DNA of 64,000 nt from Cohnella sp. OV330 (GTDB taxonomy: Bacteria; Bacillota; Bacilli; Paenibacillales; Paenibacillaceae), in NCBI RefSeq assembly GCF_900112065.1, contig NZ_FOKE01000008.1, positions 248,001 to 312,000 on the forward strand, in the 5' to 3' direction. The position numbers and the translations under genes were made by a program. Positions 27,248 through 35,188 of this stretch are shown here, one piece after another; position 1 is the stretch's first letter; every line of letters starts with the position of its first letter. Below the pieces are notes generated by a model, which saw only the letters and a program-made list of their open reading frames with translations, searched no databases and had not been told where the DNA came from.

Positions 27248-29503
27248 ATGAGCGCACCCAATCAGGAATATATCGTCATCTCCGGCGCGAGGGAGAACAA
27301 TCTCAACAACGTATCGCTGCGCATCCCCAAACGGAAAATCACGATTTTTACCGGCGTGTCCGGGTCCGGCAAGTCCTCGATCGTCTTCGATACGATTGCA
27401 GCGGAATCTACGCGACTGCTGAACGAGAACTTCAGCATGTTCGTACGGACGTTTTTGCCCAAATACCCGCAGCCGGAAGCGGATGCGATCGAAAACCTCA
27501 GCATGGCCGTCATCGTCGACCAAAAGCGCTTGGGCGGCGGATCCCATTCCACGATGGGGACGATCACCGATATTTCTCCGATCGTCCGCCTGCTTTTCTC
27601 CCGCATAGGCAAGCCCCACGTCGGATCCGTCAACCTATTCTCCTTCAACGATCCGCAAGGCATGTGTCCCGCGTGCAACGGCATCGGCCGCAGCCTTGGC
27701 GTCGACATGGGCAAGGCTGTCGATATGACCAAGTCGCTGAACGAAGGGGCGATCATGCTGCCGGATTATGGCGCGGGCGGCTGGGAATTGAACATGATCC
27801 TGCAATCGGGAGACTTCGATCCCGACAAGAAGCTGAGCGATTATGCGGCGGACGAACTAGACCAGCTGCTGTACGGCAAAGCGAGGAAAGTGAAGATGGA
27901 CTTCGCCGGCAAAGCGATGAATATAACGGTCGAAGGCGCTCTCGAAAAATTCACGAATAAATATTTCAAACAGGATTTGAAAGCGAAGTCCGAGCGAACG
28001 CAGAAGACGGTCGCGCCGTTCATTACCGAAGGAACCTGCCCCAGCTGTCACGGCGCGCGACTCAGTGAAGCCGCGCTGAGCTGCAAGGTCCAAGGACACA
28101 ATATCGCGGAGCTGTCCGCGATGGAGGTCGGGCAGCTCGTCCGCGTCATCCGCGAGATCGAAGATCCCGCCGCCGCGCCGATCGTACAGATGCTGACGGA
28201 GCGGCTGCAGCATCTGGTGGATATCGGTCTCGATTACCTGACGCTCGATCGCGAGACGGACACGCTGTCCGGCGGCGAGTCGCAGCGCGTCAAGATGGTG
28301 AAGCATCTTAGCGGCAGCCTCGTGGACGTCACCTACATTTTCGACGAGCCGAGCGTCGGCTTGCACCCGCGAGACGTGCATCGGTTAAACGAGCTGCTGC
28401 AAAAGCTTCGGGACAAAGGCAACACGGTGATCGTCGTCGAGCACGATCCCGACGTGATCAAGGTCGCCGATCATATCGTCGACGTCGGTCCGCACGCCGG
28501 CAGACGAGGCGGCAACATCGTGTTCGAAGGCAGCTTCCAGGGGCTTCTGGAGGCGGGCACGCTCACGGGCAATTATATGAAGCGACCGCTGCAGCTGAAG
28601 CGAGATTGCAGACAGGCGTCGGGCAAGCTGCCCATAGAGAACGCCTACTTGCACAATCTGCGAGACGTGAGCGTCGATATCCCGACCGGCGTGCTGACCG
28701 TCGTGACAGGCGTCGCCGGATCGGGCAAGAGCACGCTTATCAACGAAGTATTCCTGGGCCGGCATCCGGATGCGATCGTCATCGACCAATCGGCGATCGG
28801 CGTGTCGACCCGCTCGAATCCGGCGACCTATACGGGCATCATGGACGACGTGCGCAAGGCTTTTGCCTCCGCGAACAAGGTTAACCAAGGCTTGTTCAGC
28901 TTCAACTCCAAAGGCGCTTGCGAAAACTGCCAAGGTCTCGGCGTCGTGTATACCGACCTCGCCTTCTTGGACAGCGTGAAGCTGCCTTGCGACGTATGCG
29001 GCGGCAAACGGTTCAAAGAAGAAGTGCTCGCGTACAAGCTGGACGGCAAATCGATCGCGGAAGTGCTGGAAATGACGGTCGAGCAGGCATTGGCCTTTTT
29101 CCAACTCAAAGAGGTCGTACGCAAGCTCCAAGCGATGAGCGACGTGGGGCTCAATTATATTACGCTCGGGCAGCCGCTCAGCACGCTGTCGGGCGGGGAA
29201 TGCCAGCGTATCAAGCTGGCGAGCGAGCTGCACAAGAAGGGCAGCATCTACGTGATGGACGAGCCGACGACGGGTCTGCATATGTCCGATATCGGGCATC
29301 TGCTCGAGATCATGAACCGGCTCGTCGATGCCGGCAACACGGTCATCGTCATCGAGCACAATCTCGACGTGATCAGCCAAGCCGATTGGATCATCGACAT
29401 GGGACCGGACGGCGGCAGCCGAGGCGGACAGGTGGTTTTCGAAGGCACGCCGGAGCAGATCGTCCGCGAAGCGCGTTCGATTACGGGGAAATATTTGGCT
29501 TAA
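27248..29503 (+). CDS. Short UvrA-like ABC ATPase (UvrA2/DrrC type)
   Basis: The product has 751 residues, against about 940-960 for housekeeping UvrA. Two ABC modules are present: Walker A GVSGSGKSS (near 38) and GVAGSGKST (near 490), with signatures LSGGESQRVK and LSGGECQRIK. Zinc-type CxxC pairs occur in MCPACNGIGRS, TCPSCHGARLS, ACENCQGLGV and LPCDVCGGKRF. The missing length corresponds to the UvrB-interaction part, as in UvrA2 and daunorubicin-resistance DrrC proteins. Such proteins are associated with tolerance of DNA-intercalating drugs rather than classic excision repair. The ArsR gene upstream may regulate it; a YdeI-like gene follows after 21 nt. Confidence 0.88.
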   Translation: MSAPNQEYIVISGARENNLNNVSLRIPKRKITIFTGVSGSGKSSIVFDTIAAESTRLLNENFSMFVRTFLPKYPQPEADAIENLSMAVIVDQKRLGGGSHSTMGTITDISPIVRLLFSRIGKPHVGSVNLFSFNDPQGMCPACNGIGRSLGVDMGKAVDMTKSLNEGAIMLPDYGAGGWELNMILQSGDFDPDKKLSDYAADELDQLLYGKARKVKMDFAGKAMNITVEGALEKFTNKYFKQDLKAKSERTQKTVAPFITEGTCPSCHGARLSEAALSCKVQGHNIAELSAMEVGQLVRVIREIEDPAAAPIVQMLTERLQHLVDIGLDYLTLDRETDTLSGGESQRVKMVKHLSGSLVDVTYIFDEPSVGLHPRDVHRLNELLQKLRDKGNTVIVVEHDPDVIKVADHIVDVGPHAGRRGGNIVFEGSFQGLLEAGTLTGNYMKRPLQLKRDCRQASGKLPIENAYLHNLRDVSVDIPTGVLTVVTGVAGSGKSTLINEVFLGRHPDAIVIDQSAIGVSTRSNPATYTGIMDDVRKAFASANKVNQGLFSFNSKGACENCQGLGVVYTDLAFLDSVKLPCDVCGGKRFKEEVLAYKLDGKSIAEVLEMTVEQALAFFQLKEVVRKLQAMSDVGLNYITLGQPLSTLSGGECQRIKLASELHKKGSIYVMDEPTTGLHMSDIGHLLEIMNRLVDAGNTVIVIEHNLDVISQADWIIDMGPDGGSRGGQVVFEGTPEQIVREARSITGKYLA

Positions 29504-29524
29504 CGCAGAAAAGAGGCTTGTTAC

Positions 29525-30118
29525 ATGATCAATCGCCAAACGCATCCGAAAGCCGATGAATTTTTTAACAAGTCCAGGCGATGGAAAGCCGAATACGAGC
29601 ATTTGAGAGAAATCGTCATGGACTGCGGGTTGACCGAAGATTTCAAATGGATGCATCCGTGCTACACGTTTCAAAATAAAAACATCGTGCTGATCCACGG
29701 ATTTAAACAATATTGCGCGCTGTTGTTCCACAAAGGCGCCTTGCTTAAGGATCCGAACGGGATACTCGTCCAACAGACGGAGAACGTACAGGCCGGACGT
29801 CAAATCCGGTTCACGAACGTTCATGAAATCGCGGAGCAAGAGGCGATACTAAAAGCTTACATTCACGACGCGATCAACGTGGAAAAGTCGGGACTGGAAG
29901 TGCCGTTTAAAAAGAGCACGGAATTCGCCGTCGCCGAGGAGCTTCAACGCGAATTCGAAGACAACCCTGCGTTAAAGACGGCTTTCGAGGCTTTAACGCC
30001 TGGGCGGCAAAGAGCTTACCTGCTTCACTTTTCGCAGCCTAAACAGGCTAAAACGAGAGAAGCGCGGATAGAAAAATACAAGCAGAAAATTCTCGAAGGC
30101 AAGGGCTTGGACGATTAG
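29525..30118 (+). CDS. YdeI/DUF1801-like conserved protein
   Basis: The product has 197 residues. The N-terminal half (DEFFNKSRRWKAEYEHLREI, DCGLTEDFKWMHPCYTF, KQYCALLFHKGALLKDP) matches the YdeI/DUF1801 fold. The C-terminal helical tail (ALTPGRQRAYLLHFSQPKQA and KTREARIEKYKQKILEGKGL) is the standard YdeI end. Biochemical function is not established for the family. It lies 21 nt after the UvrA-like gene and is probably co-transcribed, ending at a clear terminator. Confidence 0.85.
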   Translation: MINRQTHPKADEFFNKSRRWKAEYEHLREIVMDCGLTEDFKWMHPCYTFQNKNIVLIHGFKQYCALLFHKGALLKDPNGILVQQTENVQAGRQIRFTNVHEIAEQEAILKAYIHDAINVEKSGLEVPFKKSTEFAVAEELQREFEDNPALKTAFEALTPGRQRAYLLHFSQPKQAKTREARIEKYKQKILEGKGLDD

Positions 30119-30142
30119 AAGCGACAACAAGCAACTTTTAAG

Positions 30143-30171
30143 AGCATCGGCAGCGGCTGATGCTTTTTTTT
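30143..30171 (+). terminator. Rho-independent terminator after the YdeI-like gene
   Basis: Stem AGCATC / GATGCT followed by eight T residues, 25 nt past the stop codon at 30118. Confidence 0.8.
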
Positions 30172-30261
30172 CATTTTCGAACTAGATACGGATTAAGAAA
30201 CAAAAGTGAAGTTCATGCGTCTATAATTGGATGATATTAACTGCGTAAGGGGATGAAAGAC

Positions 30262-31110
30262 ATGAAAAAACTGTGCTCGAGTTTGATTATTGCATTCGGA
30301 ATCATACTGTCGACTTCGCCGGTATATGCGTCGAACCAATCCATCGTAGTTGACGGCATAGCCATCAATTCCGATGCAAAGCCAGAAGTAAAAAACAATC
30401 GAACGATGGTTCCATTGCGCATCATTAGCGAGAATTTGGGCGCAAAGGTTGAATGGAAAAAGACGGAAGTGAATATTACGAAAAATAAAATGAAGCTCAG
30501 TCTGAACACCAACGACAGTATTGCTTTGAAAAACGGCGAAAAAGTGCAGCTCGACGCCAAGCCTTATCTCAAAAACAATCGGATTTACGTCCCCATTCGT
30601 TTTATCGCAGAAACGTTTCAAAGCAAAGTCAACTACGATAAAGGCACTGTACGTATTGACACGGCACCGTTTACGATCGACGGCGTAGCCGTGAAAGCTT
30701 TTCAGCAAGAATTCCATATGATCATGGGCGGCGTCGTGCAGCAAATCAGAGGGAATGCGTATGAGGAAGCCCTTTATCGCCTGATCGAAGAAAACAAAGG
30801 AAAAAACATAGAAGAGCCTGCCAATTACGCATGGCGCATTAACTTAGATGAAGCAGGTGCCTATTATAAAAATAGTCAAAACGAATTTTTGGACGAAAAA
30901 GGAAACAGCCTCAAGCGTTTTGACATCTACTCCTTACAAAGCGCCATTCCCGCAGGAACGTTGTCCGAGTATCCGGAGATCGTGGTCCATGATTTTAATG
31001 AAAATCAATGGTATGAATTTATAGGTTCGGCCCGTGACTCCCTAGAGCAGCTTATAAACACGGCTTCAATGAACGGATTTCTGACGATCATCAGCAATAC
31101 GGTTGCATAA
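30262..31110 (+). CDS. Secreted copper-amine-oxidase-N domain protein
   Basis: The product has 282 residues from the ATG at 30262; AAGGGG lies 9 nt upstream, whereas the earlier ATG at 30253 directly abuts it. A signal peptide (MKKLCSSLIIAFGIILSTS, cleavage near VYA) precedes two copies of the copper amine oxidase N-terminal fold (VKNNRTMVPLRIISENLGAK and LKNNRIYVPIRFIAETFQSK). Family members use this domain as a cell-surface stalk or carbohydrate-associated module; no oxidase domain is present. The C-terminal part (about 140-282) is unassigned. Its base composition is noticeably more AT-rich than the neighbours, suggesting separate acquisition. Confidence 0.8.
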   Translation: MKKLCSSLIIAFGIILSTSPVYASNQSIVVDGIAINSDAKPEVKNNRTMVPLRIISENLGAKVEWKKTEVNITKNKMKLSLNTNDSIALKNGEKVQLDAKPYLKNNRIYVPIRFIAETFQSKVNYDKGTVRIDTAPFTIDGVAVKAFQQEFHMIMGGVVQQIRGNAYEEALYRLIEENKGKNIEEPANYAWRINLDEAGAYYKNSQNEFLDEKGNSLKRFDIYSLQSAIPAGTLSEYPEIVVHDFNENQWYEFIGSARDSLEQLINTASMNGFLTIISNTVA

Positions 31111-31130
31111 AAATCAAACAAGACGCATAA

Positions 31131-31177
31131 AAACCAGTCGATCGTCCATGTCAAATAGGCGGCCCGGCTGGTTTTTT
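31131..31177 (+). terminator. Rho-independent terminator after the copper-amine-oxidase-N gene
   Basis: A 10-bp stem with one G-U pair (AAACCAGTCG / CGGCTGGTTT) and a long loop is followed by a T run, 20 nt past the stop codon. Confidence 0.6.
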
Positions 31178-31270
31178 GCCGTATCCGGCATCGTAACCAA
31201 CGCACTTTCACATGAATATCCTGTACCCGACAAGGCGATAAGGGCCGTTGCCCGTCCGCGAGGGGGCGTC

Positions 31271-31560
31271 ATGATGGGCAGGGTGTCCGTGATTATGACC
31301 AGCTACAACAAACCGGAATATGTCGGAAAGGCCATTCAAGTGGTGCTGGACCAGACGCATGCGGACTGGGAGTTGCTGCTCATGGACGATCATTCCGACG
31401 AGGCGACGACGCGCGTCATCGCACCCTATTTGAACGATTCCCGCATCCGGTACGTTCGCAGCGCTCCGCTCTCGATCGAGGAACGCGCGTCCGCCGTACG
31501 TTATGCCGTATCGATCAACGAAGCGATCGGCATGGCTACCGGCGATTACTTGACGTCGAA
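31271..31560 (+). pseudogene. CgeD-like family 2 glycosyltransferase, N-terminal fragment
   Basis: From the ATG at 31271 (GAGGGGG upstream) the frame encodes a clear GT-A start: GRVSVIMTSYNKPEYVGKAI, LLLMDDHSDEATTRVI and SINEAIGMATGDYLT. This covers the nucleotide-sugar binding half up to about residue 97. Homology stops at about 31557, just where a DxD-containing segment should follow, and the frame then runs on into unrelated sequence until 31663. The continuation DNA is the reverse complement of another glycosyltransferase fragment. CgeD-like proteins decorate the spore surface in Bacillus. The gene cannot make a full enzyme, so I call it a broken remnant. Confidence 0.7.
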
Positions 31561-31980
31561 CCAGCTTTTCCATAAGGCATGCTGCTCCAGATTCGTTCGC
31601 GTAAGGCTGTCTCCCCGCAACCGGCGATGGTACAGAACGGCCGGGACATGGCGGACCGGATAGACGCGGGCCAGACGGACGATCATCTGAAAATCCTCGT
31701 AAAGCCTGCCGCCGAACGGATCTTGCTCCCGCCACCCTCCAAGATGTCGCAACGCTTCGGTCCAATATAGACGAGGAGCGAGCGGGGCGGCGTCTTCCAG
31801 CAGCGCGGTTTCGTCGTATTCGGGCTTGGCGCGCGCGGTTCGGCGATAGATCGGCTCGCCGCCCGGGCGCTCCAGCCATTCATCGTGATCCGCAAACCAT
31901 AAGCCGCAAGATTCCAATGCGCCGAGGCGGCGAGGATACCGTTTTGCGTGACTTTGGGCTGCAGCGCTCGCTTTTCCGGA
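31546..31980 (-). pseudogene. Family 2 glycosyltransferase, C-terminal fragment in inverted orientation
   Basis: On the minus strand a frame open from 31980 encodes HAKRYPRRLGALESCGLWFA, DHDEWLERPGGEPIYRRTA and then LYWTEALRHLGGWREQDPFG, YEDFQMIVRLARVYPVRHVP, YHRRLRGDSLTRTN. These are acceptor-side features of GT2 enzymes. It starts without a proper start codon or signal (a TTG lies internally at 31917) and stops at the junction near 31557. It is joined tail-to-tail with the plus-strand CgeD-like fragment, so either one gene has been partly inverted or two genes were fused by deletion. Confidence 0.65.
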
Positions 31981-32240
31981 TTAAGGATGAAGACCAGCAT
32001 CGCGTCTCATACGCCCTTCCACGTGGAACCGATATTGCTCATACATATGAATTTCGCCTATAAAAGGTTCGTCGGACGTTTAAACCGAGGGTAGGTAGCC
32101 ATCCTGTCGTCCTGATATTTAATAGGGTTAATATCCGAATTTAGCCCCTTGCGTTTTAATACGCAAGGCTATTTGTTAATGCCGGACGAACGGCGTATGA
32201 TTGATGGTCTCAGGACATGTGCAAAGGGGAATTGCAAAAA

Positions 32241-32636
32241 ATGAAATTTTACGGCTCTACAGTGCGCACGCTCAGCGTGATTGCCGCATTTGCCGTTCTG
32301 CTGATGCTTGCCGGATGCGGGGCGTCGGGGAACAAGGAGACGTTGAAGTTTTCGGAGGTATCGTTGAATAGCGAGCCGTCGCCGCCGGCTGCGGGGAAGG
32401 CGTCCAAGTTGATCGCCGCCATCGACAACGACAAGTTTGCCGCAGAGGAAGCGACGGTTCAGTTTCAAATCAATTCGAAAAACGATCTGCCGAGCCTGAT
32501 CGATGCCGTCAAAGAAGGAAACGGCTATACGTCCGACTATACGTTTCCTTCCGCAGGGGAATATACGATCACGATTCATTTGATGTACCCGAACGATCAT
32601 TTTGCGTTCACGAAGCAGCTGCGGGTCGGCGAGTAA
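32241..32636 (+). CDS. Lipoprotein with YtkA-like domain
   Basis: The product has 131 residues from the ATG at 32241, 11 nt after AAGGGG. The signal peptide ends in a lipobox (LMLAGC), so the protein should be lipidated on the outer face of the membrane. The mature part (SEVSLNSEPSPPAAGKASKL, TVQFQINSKNDL, AGEYTITIHLMYPNDHFAF) has the beta-sandwich layout of YtkA-like proteins. YtkA-type proteins are of unsettled role, sometimes linked to metals. Context gives no partner. Confidence 0.8.
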   Translation: MKFYGSTVRTLSVIAAFAVLLMLAGCGASGNKETLKFSEVSLNSEPSPPAAGKASKLIAAIDNDKFAAEEATVQFQINSKNDLPSLIDAVKEGNGYTSDYTFPSAGEYTITIHLMYPNDHFAFTKQLRVGE

Positions 32637-32771
32637 GCAGGAGTGTGGCGTAGCTTGATATAAGCATTACCTCTATTTGCATATTCGCAGGCCGTATGGA
32701 CATCCTATTTTTTGGCTTGAATTCGGCTAAGAAGATCACTCTTGACGAGTCCCGGGAGGCGCTGACGTTTT

Positions 32772-32951
32772 ATGGCGGATAAAAAAATGTATTATGCATT
32801 CGAGGATCCCTTCGGCACGACGATGGAATTTAAAGCTACGAGCCTGCGGCAAGCGATGGTGATCAAGAAAAAGAAAGCCGAAGCGATCGGCAAACCGAAG
32901 GAAGCCTTCGAGCTTACGAGCATACGCAAGAAACCAACCCAGAGCGAATAG
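32772..32951 (+). CDS. Small basic hypothetical protein (59 aa)
   Basis: An ATG at 32772 opens a 59-residue frame rich in Lys (MADKKMYYAFEDPFGTTMEF, then IKKKKAEAIGKPKEAFELTS), with GGGAGG about 12 nt upstream, slightly far. The stop codon lies within a clear rho-independent terminator (32932-32968), which supports expression of a transcript ending here. I do not recognise a family. Confidence 0.5.
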   Translation: MADKKMYYAFEDPFGTTMEFKATSLRQAMVIKKKKAEAIGKPKEAFELTSIRKKPTQSE

Positions 32952-32968
32952 CCTGGCTTGGTTTTTTT
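32932..32968 (+). terminator. Rho-independent terminator overlapping the end of the small protein gene
   Basis: Stem AACCAA-C-CCAG / CTGG-C-TTGGTT, with one C-C mismatch, followed by seven T residues. It includes the last codons of the 59-aa frame. Confidence 0.8.
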
Positions 32969-33024
32969 ATAAGTCGACAGTCATTATCAACGGTGAGACA
33001 ACAAGGGCGAACCGACTACGAAAA

Positions 33025-33055
33025 AGAGTCATGGCGGCGTTGCTGCCATGACTCT
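33025..33055. terminator. Perfect 11-bp hairpin upstream of the LysR gene
   Basis: AGAGTCATGGC and GCCATGACTCT flank a nine-base loop, preceded by five A and followed by four T, so it could terminate in either direction. It comes only 57 bp after another terminator and ends 17 bp before a TATAAT (33073-33078), the likely -10 of the LysR gene. It could instead shield that promoter from read-through. Confidence 0.65.
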
Positions 33056-33118
33056 TTTGTTCGCGAGCGCGATATAATTAAACGAGACAGCTTGGTTGCG
33101 AAGGAGGACCCGACCGCA

Positions 33119-34012
33119 ATGGAATTCAGACAATTGGATTACTTCCTGGCTACATGCGAGGAGCTGCACTTTACGAGAGCGGCCGTGAAGCTCGGAATTA
33201 CGCAGCCTTCCTTGAGCCATCAGATCAAAGCGCTTGAAGACGAGATCGGCGTTCCTTTATTCGACCGCATCGGCAGAAAAATCGCGCTAACCGAGGCGGG
33301 AATGATTTTATACGCGCAAAGCAAATTGGCCTTCGGAAATTTAACGAGCGCCAAAGAGCAAATTCAAGAGCTGCAGCAGATCGAGCGCGGAAAATTGTCG
33401 ATCGGCGCGCTGCCGGGCGAGCTCAACCAATTTGTCTCCGAATTGCTGATCGATTTCCACCGCGAATATCCCAAGGTTCGGATTAAAATCTTGGGCGTCG
33501 AAGATCTCGTAAACCGGTTGTTGCAAAATGAATTGGATTTGGCCGTTACGATTTTGCCGCTCGAGGACGAGAGGATCCTTACGATTCCTTTGTACCAAGA
33601 ACGATTTTTCTTCGTCGCGACGGCCGGACATCCCTATGCCGGACGATCCGCCATTGATTTCGAAGAGATTTTGCGCGTGCCCGTCGTGACGTTCCCAGAA
33701 ACGCACCGGTGCCGTCAATTAGTCGATACGACTTGCGCAAGGGCCGGACTTCAACTCACGCCGCTAATCGAAACGACGACGATCGAATCTTTGTTCGGAC
33801 TCGTTCGATCCGGTGCAGGCGGCTCCGTATTATCGAAAACGCTGCTTGAAATGAACGATTACGGCGATTTGGTTCACATTCCGATTGAAAATCCAAGCTT
33901 GAGCAGAGAAGTGGGCATCGCTTATCACCGCGATAAATATATGGGGAAAGCTTCCCGGGGATTTATTGAACTGATGCAAGCCCAAGTGAAAAAGCTTAAG
34001 CAAAGTACATAA
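33119..34012 (+). CDS. LysR-family transcriptional regulator
   Basis: The product has 297 residues from the ATG at 33119, with AAGGAGG 11 nt upstream. The N-terminal winged helix is MEFRQLDYFLATCEELHFTR to TQPSLSHQIKALEDEIGVPL. The effector domain (about 90-295) resembles the CynR/CysB-type pocket, with the usual TFPETHRCRQL and GLVRSGAGGSVLSKTLL segments. The TDT-type transporter gene begins 102 nt downstream on the same strand, and a LysR-type box lies in that gap, so this protein probably controls the transporter. The effector is unknown; a small acid or anion is plausible. Confidence 0.92.
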   Translation: MEFRQLDYFLATCEELHFTRAAVKLGITQPSLSHQIKALEDEIGVPLFDRIGRKIALTEAGMILYAQSKLAFGNLTSAKEQIQELQQIERGKLSIGALPGELNQFVSELLIDFHREYPKVRIKILGVEDLVNRLLQNELDLAVTILPLEDERILTIPLYQERFFFVATAGHPYAGRSAIDFEEILRVPVVTFPETHRCRQLVDTTCARAGLQLTPLIETTTIESLFGLVRSGAGGSVLSKTLLEMNDYGDLVHIPIENPSLSREVGIAYHRDKYMGKASRGFIELMQAQVKKLKQST

Positions 34013-34028
34013 TAGCTGTGGGTATCAT

Positions 34029-34043
34029 CTATCGTTTTCATAG
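34029..34043. promoter_or_regulatory. LysR-type operator box (CTAT-N7-ATAG)
   Basis: A perfect inverted repeat CTAT-cgttttc-ATAG satisfies the T-N11-A rule of LysR-type binding sites. It lies between the LysR gene and the transporter gene, and ATCTATC occurs again near 34059. This supports control of the transporter by the adjacent LysR protein. Confidence 0.5.
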
Positions 34044-34114
34044 AAATACCGATATTGATCTATCATCCTTGCTCCCCCTACAATGAAGCGACAAGAGAAG
34101 GGGGAAGAACATAC

Positions 34115-35101
34115 ATGCGTACATTAACAGCCGATATTAAACTGTCCACAGTCGGATCCATTCAGTTTCTTCCGGTCAATCTGTTTGCTTCGGTGATGGG
34201 ATTTTCAGGTCTGGCATTGGCTTGGAGAGAGGCACACAAGCTATTCGGCACTTCCGACGTTATCGCGGACGTGAGCGGAATGGTTGCTGTCGTCCTATTT
34301 ATAACGCTTAGCATCGCTTATTTGTCCAAGTGGGTTTTATACCCGGAAAAAGTGAAGGCGGAGTTTTTGCATCCGGTCTTCGGCCATTTTTTCGGTACGA
34401 TTACGATTTCCATTCTGCTCCTGTCCTCCGTGATCGGCAGCTATAGTTCAACCGCCGGGCAAGCGATATGGATATTAGGGGCGGCAACGACCATTGCCCT
34501 AAGTTATGTTTTCGTCGCTCGATTGTTGAACGGAAACCGCGATCCCGGCCATACGGTCCCGGCGATGCTGGTTCCCGTGGTCGGTACCCTTGATATCGCG
34601 GTTGCCGGCGGGACGATGCCGTTCCCTTGGGCGCATGAGATCAATCTGCTGTCCCTTGCGATCGGAGGGATGGTCGCGCTAGCGTTCTTTATTATCATTT
34701 TATCGAGATTGATTCACGATGCTCCGCTGCCGGCGGGAATCACGCCTTCCTTGTTGATCCTGATCGCGCCGTTTGAAGTCGGTTTTCTGGGCTATACGAA
34801 CGTTGAGCGACGCATCGATTCGTTCGCATCCGTATTGTTTTACTTCGGTCTGTTTTTATTCGTCGTCTTGTTTTTTAAAGTATTCAAAAGAACCGTACCG
34901 TTCGGCGCCTCCTGGTGGGGCGTAAGCTTTCCGATGGCCGCGCTTAGCATCGCAGCATTAAAATACGCGCTTTTTATGCGGACATGGCCATTAACGACCA
35001 TTTCCGCAATCGTTCTGGCCTTGTTCACCATCGTAATGGTCGTACTCTTTTTCCGTACGCTGCGAATGCTGCTCGACGGAAAGCTGCTCAGCGGAAAATG
35101 A
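34115..35101 (+). CDS. TDT/SLAC1-family membrane transporter (TehA-like)
   Basis: The product has 328 residues from the ATG at 34115, after GGGGGAAGAAC. Ten hydrophobic helices are visible; the first carries FLPVNLFASVMGFSGLALAW, the typical opening of the tellurite-resistance/dicarboxylate transporter family, which includes TehA and SLAC1 anion channels. Helices end with a short basic tail. Likely role is passage or efflux of small anions such as dicarboxylates or, in stress, tellurite. It is followed by a terminator shared with the convergent DUF2935 gene. Confidence 0.88.
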   Translation: MRTLTADIKLSTVGSIQFLPVNLFASVMGFSGLALAWREAHKLFGTSDVIADVSGMVAVVLFITLSIAYLSKWVLYPEKVKAEFLHPVFGHFFGTITISILLLSSVIGSYSSTAGQAIWILGAATTIALSYVFVARLLNGNRDPGHTVPAMLVPVVGTLDIAVAGGTMPFPWAHEINLLSLAIGGMVALAFFIIILSRLIHDAPLPAGITPSLLILIAPFEVGFLGYTNVERRIDSFASVLFYFGLFLFVVLFFKVFKRTVPFGASWWGVSFPMAALSIAALKYALFMRTWPLTTISAIVLALFTIVMVVLFFRTLRMLLDGKLLSGK

Positions 35102-35150
35102 AACTGGGGTTTATGGCGCTTGCACGCCATGCCAGCCGGCTTGCAACGTG

Positions 35151-35173
35151 CCCCGGGACTTTAGCTCCCGGGG
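35151..35173. terminator. Terminator between convergent TDT and DUF2935 genes
   Basis: CCCCGGGA / TCCCGGGG with a seven-base loop lies 50 nt past the transporter stop. A T6 run follows 11 nt later on the plus strand. Confidence 0.65.
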
Positions 35174-35188
35174 TGCTGTCGCTTTTTT

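Noticed and set aside
28385..29839. A 484-codon minus-strand frame antisense to the UvrA-like gene
   Set aside because: The plus strand has unmistakable UvrA motifs across the same region; the antisense frame is a codon-bias artefact.
32696..32782. A 28-codon frame (starting MDILFFGLNSAKK) overlapping the start of the 59-aa protein gene
   Set aside because: It has no convincing ribosome binding site and no sequence similarity I recognise.
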